A model generated the notes under the pieces. It ran no database searches. It was not told the origin of the DNA and saw only the letters and a program-made list of their open reading frames with translations. This document shows, piece after piece, positions 57,311-64,000 of a stretch of DNA of 64,000 nt. The position numbers were made by a program, and so were the translations under genes. Each line of letters begins with the position of its first letter. Position 1 is the first letter of the stretch. The DNA comes from Streptococcus uberis (GTDB lineage Bacteria > Bacillota > Bacilli > Lactobacillales > Streptococcaceae), in contig NZ_LS483397.1 in assembly GCF_900475595.1 (NCBI RefSeq), positions 281,001-345,000 on the forward strand, in the 5' to 3' direction.

Positions 57311-57340
57311 AAAAAGCATTCCCAATGGAATGCTTTTTTT
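57311..57340 (+). terminator. Original rpsI terminator, displaced 14.6 kb
   Basis: 12-bp stem AAAAAGCATTCC-CAAT-GGAATGCTTTTTTT directly after the displaced rpsI end. Confidence 0.85.
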
Positions 57341-57444
57341 GATTGAGCAATATTTATTATCACTGTTATCCATGTTTGAAGAGTGTAGAATTAACTATAT
57401 GGATTTTTAAACGTGTTAAGTATACTGATTTTCAATTTCGAAAC

Positions 57445-59193
57445 TCAATCGATATTAGAAAATGGAACGTTCTTTTTCAGCATTTTTTGAAGTTCTTCAT
57501 CTACAGCAAAGAGATATAAACCATTTACACCTCGTGTCAATAAAACGTTTAACTCATTTTGGAGTAATGTCTCTCCAAATGACAGTTTACGCCCATCAGA
57601 CAGTGTTCGACGTTCTTTAGCTTTGGCATTTTTACTTTCACTAGGATCAAAAACAACTTGGCCATTGCGATATTTAACGGAAGGTCCAATGATGACGGCA
57701 GCATAGTTTAAATCAAAACCTTGGATAGTATAAGTTGATCCAACCTCATCAATTGTTTGGGATTGTTCAGCCCAAGATAAATCCTTTTCTTTCCTAGATT
57801 TAGGTAATTGAAGATTCCAAGGGAGTTTGAAGTCTCCTATTTCTACGTAATAATAATCTTCTTCCGATTTAGTGTTTTTAAATGTCCAATCATAAGTTGC
57901 CAAAAGTCTGGAAATACCATTATCTTGGTTTATAGATTTTTTCTTAATTGCTGCATACATTTCTGTTGGAGAATCAAAAACTTTTAAATCATAAGTATTA
58001 TCAGGAATATAAGGTTTAATCAGACCATCATCAATGAATTGTCGTATCCATGTAATTGTAGAATTATTAGCATTAATTCGCATTTGATTTTTTAACTTTA
58101 TAACATCTCTTGCATCTAAACGAATTTCAGCCAAATCTTGAGACTCCCAAATTTGCTCAGCAGTTAAAATTTGTTTCTCATCAAAAACAGCTATAACTAC
58201 TTTAGCATTTTCCAGAATATCCTTGAGATGATTCTTACCGCGATAAGATTGTTTTCCTCGAGTAAGTAGTAAATGAGCTTCGTCAATAATGACAATGTCG
58301 GCCTTTTGGTTACATTTAGATTGTTTATTTATGAAACTTGTTGGTTTAGCGACAACAGGCATTTTGTTTCTATTTTTAAGTCCTAATTTTTTAGATAATT
58401 GTTCGTAAACAACTAATTGTTGATCATGATTGACAAGTAAATGGATAGATAATTCATTGTTTTTTATGGGAAGTGATTCATCGCTAAACAAGTCATAAAG
58501 CAGATTACTCATTAAGACTGTTTTTCCAGAACCAGCTTCTCCTTCAACTAATAATAGTTGCCCTTCTAAATTCTGACTTAAAATTGAAATGGTTTTTAGG
58601 ATGATGTCATTTTTAGCATCAATCTGTTCATCCGTTAATTTATGAAATGGAGAAGCTTTAAACAAAGCTGAATCTCTAATAATCGATTCAGTCGGAAAAA
58701 GTTCGGGATTCGTGCGATGCAATTTTCGCCATACTTTTGAAAAAATTGTTTCCATTGCTTCAGAAGTATAGTAGTTATTTTGTGGGTTTTCTTTTCGATT
58801 ATTAACTTTTACTACAGCTTCAACACTTGATAGGTAATGTAATAACTTATTTTCTATATCTAAGGTAAGTGATTTATTGAAGTATTTATGCCCGATAATG
58901 AACATTTCAGCAGTAGTTGAATCACTTAATTCTATAAAATCTTCTCGGCCGTTACGAATATCATCGTATAAATGTTGTTTTGTTCGTCGACTGATATCAT
59001 TTGTTTCTCCAATATAGACAATATATTTAGACTTTTGTTTACTGTCTTTATCATTAATAATGTATACGGTAGGATAGTCTAAGATTAAGGATTGATCATT
59101 TTCATTAAGTTTTTGAGATTTGATAGAATTTACTGTGAGTGAGTCATAGTTAACTTTAGTAATTACTGGACTATAATTGTTATTTAGTGACAT
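57445..59193 (-). CDS. GIY-YIG nuclease plus DUF2075 ATPase/helicase-like protein
   Basis: 582 aa. N-terminal GIY-YIG-like module (TVYIINDKD...KYIVYIGETNDISRRTKQHL, about 45-75), then a P-loop ATPase: LLLVEGEAGSGKTVLMSNLLY (Walker A, near 215), ADIVIIDEAHLLL (Walker B, near 300), and superfamily-1-like motifs VGSTYTIQGFDLNYAAVIIGP (near 490) and NELNVLLTRGVNGLYLF (near 555). DUF2075 proteins are uncharacterised but recur in variable regions. ATG 59193 chosen (AGGAG 6 nt upstream). Divergent from a MazG-like gene. Confidence 0.8.
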   Translation of the reverse strand: MSLNNNYSPVITKVNYDSLTVNSIKSQKLNENDQSLILDYPTVYIINDKDSKQKSKYIVYIGETNDISRRTKQHLYDDIRNGREDFIELSDSTTAEMFIIGHKYFNKSLTLDIENKLLHYLSSVEAVVKVNNRKENPQNNYYTSEAMETIFSKVWRKLHRTNPELFPTESIIRDSALFKASPFHKLTDEQIDAKNDIILKTISILSQNLEGQLLLVEGEAGSGKTVLMSNLLYDLFSDESLPIKNNELSIHLLVNHDQQLVVYEQLSKKLGLKNRNKMPVVAKPTSFINKQSKCNQKADIVIIDEAHLLLTRGKQSYRGKNHLKDILENAKVVIAVFDEKQILTAEQIWESQDLAEIRLDARDVIKLKNQMRINANNSTITWIRQFIDDGLIKPYIPDNTYDLKVFDSPTEMYAAIKKKSINQDNGISRLLATYDWTFKNTKSEEDYYYVEIGDFKLPWNLQLPKSRKEKDLSWAEQSQTIDEVGSTYTIQGFDLNYAAVIIGPSVKYRNGQVVFDPSESKNAKAKERRTLSDGRKLSFGETLLQNELNVLLTRGVNGLYLFAVDEELQKMLKKNVPFSNID

Positions 59194-59259
59194 CATAACT
59201 CCTAAATAGGTGATAGGTTTATTTTATCATAATTCATACTAATGTAATATAAGTTATGG

Positions 59260-59265
59260 TAGAAT
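59260..59265 (+). promoter_or_regulatory. Extended -10 of the MazG-like gene
   Basis: TGGTAGAAT with TG at 59257-59258 and TAGAAT 59260-59265, 20 bp before the ATG. Confidence 0.5.
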
Positions 59266-59284
59266 AATAATTAAGAGGTATAAG

Positions 59285-59614
59285 ATGAAGAGTATAATTG
59301 ACGAGATAAATACATTTAGAGATGAGAGAGAATGGCGACAATTTCATAGTGAGAAAGATTTAGCGATTTCAGTTTCCTTAGAAGCTAATGAATTACTCGA
59401 ATTGTTTCAGTGGAAAACAAGTGAGGAGGTTATTGAAACGAAACGAGAAAATTTAAAAGAAGAAATTGCGGATGTTGTAATCTATGCATACATGTTAGCT
59501 GACAATTTAGGGTTTGATATGGATTCAATAATAAGGGAAAAACTTGCAAAAAATGCAGAAAAATACCCTGTTTCGAAAAGTAAAAATAGTAAAAAAAAAT
59601 ACACAGAATTATAA
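59285..59614 (+). CDS. MazG-like nucleotide pyrophosphohydrolase
   Basis: 109 aa. The all-alpha NTP-PPase motif is present: SLEANELLELFQWK (ExxE) and EEIADVVIYAYMLAD (ExxD), as in RS21-C6/dCTPase-type enzymes. It hydrolyses (d)NTPs to monophosphates. Divergent from the GIY-YIG/DUF2075 gene with 91 bp between; the pair may act together on nucleotides and nucleic acid. Confidence 0.85.
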   Translation: MKSIIDEINTFRDEREWRQFHSEKDLAISVSLEANELLELFQWKTSEEVIETKRENLKEEIADVVIYAYMLADNLGFDMDSIIREKLAKNAEKYPVSKSKNSKKKYTEL

Positions 59615-59626
59615 AAATGGGATATT

Positions 59627-59662
59627 AAAAGCCAACATCTGAAGATGTTGGTTTTTAATATA
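59627..59662 (+). terminator. Terminator of the MazG-like gene
   Basis: 12-bp stem AAAGCCAACATC-TGAA-GATGTTGGTTTT with one G-T pair and a T-tract. Confidence 0.88.
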
Positions 59663-59759
59663 GTTTTAGATTCCTTTCTTAAAGCCTTAGCTATTACTAT
59701 TAATGTTTCTCTATAATTCATTTTACAAAATATGAAATTATAAGATTTTATTTTTTATT

Positions 59760-60047
59760 CTAATTACCAAATATAGGTAATAGTCCGAAAATGATTATTA
59801 AATGAATCCAGTGGGCAAAAAGACTAGCTAAAGCAAGAATGGTAAATCTCATTTCTCTGGTGATTATTGAGATGAGTAACGATATAACACCACAAATGGG
59901 TAAGAGTACGTTTGCAACAATAAAGTAAGGATCTTGTCCCATAATTGTTATATCCCAAGGGATCAGTAAGGTAAAAAACCAAATGATGATAACAGAATAT
60001 AAGTACAAACTTTTATATTTAGTGATGATTTTCTTAAGTTTTAGCAT
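59760..60047 (-). CDS. Small membrane protein, function unknown
   Basis: 95 aa with three hydrophobic helices (LYLYSVIIIWFFTLLIPW, FIVANVLLPICGVISLLISI, FTILALASLFAHWIHLIIIF). ATG 60047 has AAAGGAG 7 nt upstream; the frame continues to TTG 60071. Position near the peptide operon suggests a possible immunity role, but nothing in the sequence shows it. Confidence 0.6.
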   Translation of the reverse strand: MLKLKKIITKYKSLYLYSVIIIWFFTLLIPWDITIMGQDPYFIVANVLLPICGVISLLISIITREMRFTILALASLFAHWIHLIIIFGLLPIFGN

Positions 60048-60387
60048 TTGATTACTCCTTTCTTTACCCAAAATAGCTTTTCTAAAGAGAAAAACGTATT
60101 ATTCTATCTGGTGATTGAATTTTTCTAAGATTTGTGGTGATTAAACTAATAATAGTAAATCAAATCGATGAAGTCGAAACAACTTTTTAACTAATTGTAA
60201 AATGATGACAGTAATGAAGAATGATTTTCCTTGAATTCTAAAAGTTAGTCTAAAATTCTAGCAATTAGAGTATTTTTTATCAAAAGAATAAAATAATGAT
60301 ATTTTTTTCGAATGAATAGATAAGGAACTATTTTATAGTGATAGTTTAGTATTTATTAATTTTAACGACATAGGAGGACATTCAAAT
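60048..60387. other. Upstream region of the peptide operon
   Basis: No gene. Two direct repeats ATTCTAAAAGTTAG (60235-60248) and ATTCTAGCAATTAG (60255-60268), 11 of 14 identical with a 20-bp period, lie about 120 bp before the peptide start. AT-rich -10-like sequences follow but no clear -35/-10 pair. Confidence 0.4.
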
Positions 60388-60630
60388 ATGAGATTTTTAG
60401 AAACTGTAAACAACCAATTCAAATTAGCTACCCTTCAGTATATCAATCAGTTACATGTGAAATATGAAGATAGAATAGAAAACAGATGGATTTGGATTGT
60501 TGTTGCAATGATAGTGCTTGCTGCTATAGGGCTTTATGCCTGGTATTGTACAAGTCGTGGCTATTCTTTTGCCTTCAATATCAAGTATAATTGGCCCAAA
60601 TCTGGTCAAATGGGCATCGCTTGTAAATAA
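60388..60630 (+). CDS. Bacteriocin-like membrane peptide precursor
   Basis: 80 aa. Cytosolic N-terminal 33 residues, one membrane helix (WIWIVVAMIVLAAIGLYAW), then a 27-residue C-terminal part YCTSRGYSFAFNIKYN-WPKSGQMGIACK with a cysteine near each end (Cys54, Cys79). No double-glycine leader. Strong TAGGAGG ribosome-binding site. It is followed by an attenuator-type terminator and then ABC transporter, protease-like and thioredoxin-like genes, the layout of a secreted-peptide operon. I do not recognise the family; the mature peptide is probably the C-terminal part closed by a disulfide. Confidence 0.55.
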   Translation: MRFLETVNNQFKLATLQYINQLHVKYEDRIENRWIWIVVAMIVLAAIGLYAWYCTSRGYSFAFNIKYNWPKSGQMGIACK

Positions 60631-60640
60631 GAACTGTTAG

Positions 60641-60676
60641 GAAGGAGCTTAGTGACTTTCAAGCTCTTTCTTTTTT
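60641..60676 (+). terminator. Intra-operon attenuator after the peptide gene
   Basis: 10-bp stem GAAGGAGCTT/AAGCTCTTTC (60641-60650, 60661-60670) with one G-T pair, then six T. Partial readthrough would give excess peptide mRNA over transporter mRNA. The next gene's ribosome-binding site (GGGGGG) follows at once. Confidence 0.75.
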
Positions 60677-60686
60677 GGGGGGTCTC

Positions 60687-61415
60687 ATGTATAAAATTCA
60701 TCATCTAAAAAAATCATATGGAAATAGAAGTGTTTTAAATGGGATTAATTGCCAATTTCCTAATAATGGGGTAGTCATTTTGGTGGGAACAAATGGATGT
60801 GGTAAAACAACATTTATGAATGTTTTGACAGAAATGACTAGCTTTATGTCTGGAAAAATTTTCTGTAACCAATTTGCTATTGGCAGTAGAGAGTATAAGG
60901 AACAAATATTTTATATTCCATCTGATTTTTATTTACCCGAATTCATGACTGGAAGAGAATATTTAGACTTTATCCTGAAGCGATATAAAACGTCAGATTT
61001 TAATAATATTGAGATATTACTTGAAGTATTTGATTTGAAAGGATTTGAAAATGAACTCATTGAAAAGTATTCTTTTGGAATGAAAAAGAAAATCCAAATT
61101 ATTGCTGCATTTTGTTCAGGGACTCCCTATATCTTAGCGGATGAACTATTTAGTGGGTTAGATTTTGATACGGTCATTTTGTTAGAAGATATCATTGAAT
61201 ACCAAAAAAATAAGAAGTGTTTTATTATCGTATCACATGATAGAAATACTCTAGAGCGGTTTCCAAATCATATCTATATCATGTCAAAGGGTAAATTGCT
61301 CTCTTATCAGGATAGGGATAAATCTGTAAGTGATATGATTAGGCAAATGGGAGGGATAAGTGGAAAAATCAGTAAATTACAAGAACGTTTTGGAAATGAT
61401 TCATCTCTTCCTTAA
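60687..61415 (+). CDS. ABC transporter ATP-binding protein
   Basis: 242 aa. Walker A GTNGCGKTTF (near 38), Q-loop position IFYIPSD, signature region EKYSFGMKKKIQI (SFGMK in place of LSGGQ), Walker B PYILADELFSGLD and switch His IIVSHDRN. The degenerate signature and short length are common in exporters of bacteriocins or in self-immunity. ATG 60687 after GGGGGGTCTC. Overlaps the permease gene. Confidence 0.85.
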   Translation: MYKIHHLKKSYGNRSVLNGINCQFPNNGVVILVGTNGCGKTTFMNVLTEMTSFMSGKIFCNQFAIGSREYKEQIFYIPSDFYLPEFMTGREYLDFILKRYKTSDFNNIEILLEVFDLKGFENELIEKYSFGMKKKIQIIAAFCSGTPYILADELFSGLDFDTVILLEDIIEYQKNKKCFIIVSHDRNTLERFPNHIYIMSKGKLLSYQDRDKSVSDMIRQMGGISGKISKLQERFGNDSSLP

Positions 61416-62712
61416 TGACTCCTTTCATGGAATATGCAACCGATCTATTTTAAGAAATGCATATGGACGAGTTATTTTATCAATTTTATTTTGTTCAGCA
61501 TACTTTTTATATTTTTATGTTAACGCCATAGAGTTTGCAAAACTTGGTCAAACACGACAGATATTTTCTGTTGAAGAATTAAATAAGGTGATTAAGCTTT
61601 CTATTGCAAGCTATAACAACTTATCTTTTATTTTAGGAATACTAATTTACCAATTAGCACAATATCTTATTTTAATCAAAAATAGCTCTTTATTTATTGT
61701 TAAATCCCTTCCTTACCCTAACAAAGAAATCAATTTTGCAATTCATCTCTTTAAACTTGGGGTATCTAGTATCATTTATGAATTATTTTTTATTGTATTG
61801 ATGCCGGGATTGCAAGTCATTGGATCCGTAAACATAGCACTTTTTTTATTCTGTTCCTGTCATTTATTTTTTTTAATTGGTTATTTGACAAGCTTTCATG
61901 CCTATCGACTGGCTAATAAGTATTTGGACGTCATTTATTTGAAGATTAAACCGATCATTTCAGTGATTAACTTAAGTTTGACAGCGTATTACTATTATAT
62001 TGGGAGATTTATAGTTGAATTCGCCTTATCAAAACAAGTAAGCAATGCATTAGAGTTAGCAATAGATAGTTTTATTTTTTCACTAGTGATAAGTATCCTA
62101 CTCTTTAGTTTCTTTTCATTTCAAAATGAAGAATACTTTTTCAAGAACGTTTACCTACCTTTAGCGTTTCCAAAATATGTACCTCGATTATTACTTGGAT
62201 TGCTTAGAACAAAATTGTTTGCTATTTCGAATGGCATATTGTTCCTACTGTCTTTGTACACCTTTACGATAGCTGGGTGTAAGGCGATGTTGGAAGTGAC
62301 AGCTCCATTATATCCATTATTAAACATAATCTTTTTACGGTATATTGACACGACGATACATGTTCGAAAACTTTTTAATCATTTGAACATAACTGTGATT
62401 CAAGAATGGTTGAGTATTTTATTGAGTATACTCATTTATCAACTTCCTTTAATAGTGTTACAACTTGTTTTACCAATGGATTTCCGTAATGTTTGTTTTG
62501 GACAAGCTTTGGCATTGGCGTCAGTCATTATAGGCTATTTATTTCCTAAATCAGAAAGTAGTCTAAATGATACGGTAGCAGTGATTTTACTCTTTTTAAT
62601 AGTAGTCATCATAATAATGGTAAAATCCTCGACTTTGTCAATTGTAATAGCCTATTCAGGGCTCAGTTTGTTCTTGTTTTATTTACTTGTTAGAGAAAGA
62701 AGGTTAACGTGA
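61360..62712 (+). CDS. ABC transporter permease-like membrane protein
   Basis: 450 aa with about ten to twelve hydrophobic segments and almost no large soluble domain; no recognised catalytic motif. As the partner of the ATPase it should form the export channel or a self-protection pump. GTG 61360 is chosen because GGGAGGG lies 5 nt upstream, giving a 56-bp overlap with the ATPase gene; ATG 61396 is an alternative. Confidence 0.75.
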   Translation: MEKSVNYKNVLEMIHLFLNDSFHGICNRSILRNAYGRVILSILFCSAYFLYFYVNAIEFAKLGQTRQIFSVEELNKVIKLSIASYNNLSFILGILIYQLAQYLILIKNSSLFIVKSLPYPNKEINFAIHLFKLGVSSIIYELFFIVLMPGLQVIGSVNIALFLFCSCHLFFLIGYLTSFHAYRLANKYLDVIYLKIKPIISVINLSLTAYYYYIGRFIVEFALSKQVSNALELAIDSFIFSLVISILLFSFFSFQNEEYFFKNVYLPLAFPKYVPRLLLGLLRTKLFAISNGILFLLSLYTFTIAGCKAMLEVTAPLYPLLNIIFLRYIDTTIHVRKLFNHLNITVIQEWLSILLSILIYQLPLIVLQLVLPMDFRNVCFGQALALASVIIGYLFPKSESSLNDTVAVILLFLIVVIIIMVKSSTLSIVIAYSGLSLFLFYLLVRERRLT

Positions 62713-62975
62713 TACAAAAATATTCAAAACAATTCTGTTATGTCAACTTATTTTGGGTTATTATCTTTTTAATTGATTATGGAATTGAATTATTCCAAGT
62801 CAGCAATTCCGAACGCATTACAATGATGGGTTTATTCATAAAGAATACAGAAAATGATAATGGCATTTACACAATATTTGGGATGACACCAAAATTATTT
62901 ATGGTTTATTTTAGCATTGTGTTAGGGTGGTTGATGATTTATGCTATTTTTGAAAAAATTTGGAGGAAATCATAA
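62709..62975 (+). CDS. Small two-helix membrane protein
   Basis: 88 aa. Helices FCYVNLFWVIIFLIDYGIEL and LFMVYFSIVLGWLMIYAIF flank a short polar loop. GTG start overlaps the permease stop (GTGA). Not recognised; an accessory or immunity subunit is possible. Confidence 0.6.
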   Translation: MIQKYSKQFCYVNLFWVIIFLIDYGIELFQVSNSERITMMGLFIKNTENDNGIYTIFGMTPKLFMVYFSIVLGWLMIYAIFEKIWRKS

Positions 62976-62977
62976 CA

Positions 62978-63325
62978 TTGTCCACTTACTTATTGATGAT
63001 TTTGATTACTTTTCTATTAGTATGTGTGCATGAAGGAATTCATTTTTTAACGGCTTATGTTATGGGATTGTCTCCAAAGTTGAATTGTCATGTTTTAAAA
63101 CCGTCGGTTTATTTTAGGAATAAACGGAATGACATTAAAAATCTAATTGTCGCAGCAAGTTCCCCTTTACTACTAACTATTTATGGGGTAATGATGAATC
63201 CTGAAGATATCCTTACTTTATATACAAAAATACTTTGTCTAACAAATCTTTTAAATTTTTTACCTTTCACCTCGGATGGTGAAGTTATTTTAATATCTAT
63301 TATCAATTTAGTGAGGCGAAAATGA
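62978..63325 (+). CDS. Mini site-2-protease-like membrane protein
   Basis: 115 aa. A membrane helix contains CVHEGIHFLTAYVMG with an HExxH zinc motif near residue 19, and NFLPFTSDGEVIL near residue 96 resembles the second S2P motif (N-x-x-P-x-x-x-DG). No PDZ domain. It could cut the peptide precursor within its membrane helix. TTG 62978 chosen, after TTTGGAGGAAATC; TTG 62960 lies inside the ribosome-binding site. Confidence 0.65.
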   Translation: MSTYLLMILITFLLVCVHEGIHFLTAYVMGLSPKLNCHVLKPSVYFRNKRNDIKNLIVAASSPLLLTIYGVMMNPEDILTLYTKILCLTNLLNFLPFTSDGEVILISIINLVRRK

Positions 63326-63825
63326 AACGATATTTGCTTGTCTTATTTTCTTTTATGATCATTCTATTACTGTTAAATTCTGTTGCTTATAGAATGAATA
63401 CTAGGGAAGGACAATTCGAAATTGAAAAATCGATCAGCTTGCTCCAAGAACCTGTTGATGTAACAATGAATCATTTAAGTCATAAAAAACCAGGAATTTA
63501 TTATTTTGGGTATCAAAAATGTCCTTGGTGTGAGGAATTTATTCCCATACTTGATGAAGTGTTGAAGGAAAATAATCAAAAATCTATTGTTGTAAATATT
63601 AAGTCTAAGTCTTTTACTAAAAAGCATAAACGAGCGTTAAAGCAATTTTATGAGACTTATGAAAAAGGGGAAGTATCGGTCCCTTATCTCGTTATAATAA
63701 ATTCAAAAGGTAATGTTTATACTCATGTTGGGACATTATCAGAACATAATGCGCACAAAGAAAAGCTAACAAATAGTCAAAGAAATAAACTAAAATCAGT
63801 ATTACGAAGAAAATTAAGATACTAA
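63322..63825 (+). CDS. Membrane-anchored thioredoxin-like protein (CPWC)
   Basis: 167 aa. N-terminal membrane anchor (LLVLFSFMIILLLLNSVAY), then a thioredoxin fold outside: YYFGYQKCPWCEEFIPILDE (CxxC near 71) and SVPYLVIINSKGNVY with the cis-Pro. It is suited to forming the peptide's disulfide, like SdpA/SkfH-type or Bdb-type helpers. Overlaps the protease-like gene by 4 bp (ATGA). Confidence 0.8.
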   Translation: MKRYLLVLFSFMIILLLLNSVAYRMNTREGQFEIEKSISLLQEPVDVTMNHLSHKKPGIYYFGYQKCPWCEEFIPILDEVLKENNQKSIVVNIKSKSFTKKHKRALKQFYETYEKGEVSVPYLVIINSKGNVYTHVGTLSEHNAHKEKLTNSQRNKLKSVLRRKLRY

Positions 63826-63935
63826 AATCATACGAGTCAATATAAAAATAGCTTCTATATTGCTAACGTCTCTAAAGTTCCATTTAAGAAATCTGTGTTA
63901 CACTTAAGCTATTATCTCGTTTTGAAAAGGGGTTT

Positions 63936-64000
63936 GTGGTGAATTTTAGGAATGGTGTGTCGGATGCGACGCTTGTGGAGCGCGGTTTTAAGACGGTTCT
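63936..64000 (+). CDS. Possible 5' end of a further gene, partial
   Basis: From GTG 63936 or 63939, after AAAAGGGG, an open frame reads NFRNGVSDATLVERGFKTV to the window edge. Base composition is richer in G+C than the preceding operon. No family can be assigned from about 20 residues. Confidence 0.3.
   Translation, partial: MVNFRNGVSDATLVERGFKTV

Overview
The window is chromosomal DNA from a low-GC Gram-positive coccus, almost certainly a Streptococcus of the pyogenic group. Evidence: the gene orders rel-dtd-lrp-msmK-dexB, yajC/uppS-cdsA-eep-proS-polC and rpsO-pnp-cysE-cysS-mrnC-rlmB-rae1-degV-rplM-rpsI, an LPxxG sortase-anchored nucleotidase, and streptococcal PolC, Rel and MsmK. No rRNA, tRNA or CRISPR array was found.

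Layout. 1-42.7 kb is ordinary backbone: a partial nrdI and a frameshifted cell-wall nucleotidase; rel-dtd and the PucR-like lrp/msmK/dexB block (the classical streptokinase neighbourhood, here without streptokinase); a secreted papain-like protein and a lipoprotein; galE; yajC; the uppS-cdsA-rseP-proS-polC envelope/replication block; a MarR/flavin-reductase pair with shared operators; def, a PAP2 phosphatase and ppx-ppk; a Crp-type regulator divergent from an MFS exporter; rpsO; 1.1 kb of structured noncoding repeats; pnp; cysE-cysS-mrnC; rlmB-rae1; degV; rplM-rpsI.

42.7-57.3 kb is accessory DNA. The last 53-56 bp of rpsI occur three times (42639, 51545, 57233), so two elements sit in tandem in the 3' end of rpsI. 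Element 1 (about 8.9 kb) looks like a satellite or phage-inducible-island type element: frameshifted tyrosine integrase, CI-type repressor with three operators, small DNA-binding protein, replication initiator with internal iterons, no packaging or conjugation genes. Its cargo is a RelA/SpoT-fold protein of toxSAS type and a translationally coupled pair, a small PD-(D/E)xK nuclease-like protein plus a 918-aa SIR2 protein, a strong candidate antiphage defence locus. Element 2 (about 5.7 kb) has no integrase and carries a type VII secretion LXG toxin module followed by an array of duplicated, decaying toxin tips and immunity lipoproteins.

57.3-64 kb is a second variable stretch: a GIY-YIG/DUF2075 ATPase divergent from a MazG-like pyrophosphohydrolase, a small membrane protein, and a six-gene operon that looks like an unrecognised bacteriocin system (80-aa two-cysteine membrane peptide, ABC ATPase, permease, small membrane protein, mini site-2-protease-like protein, CPWC thioredoxin-like protein).

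Regulatory sequence is readable in many places: 11-bp-period Pho-box-like repeats before both the nucleotidase and ppx-ppk, cre-like sites before msmK and the papain-like gene, MarR palindromes, CI operators, and an L13-type leader. Most gene breaks found here (nucleotidase, integrase, toxin tip, immunity 2) are single-base changes in homopolymers, so some may be sequencing errors.
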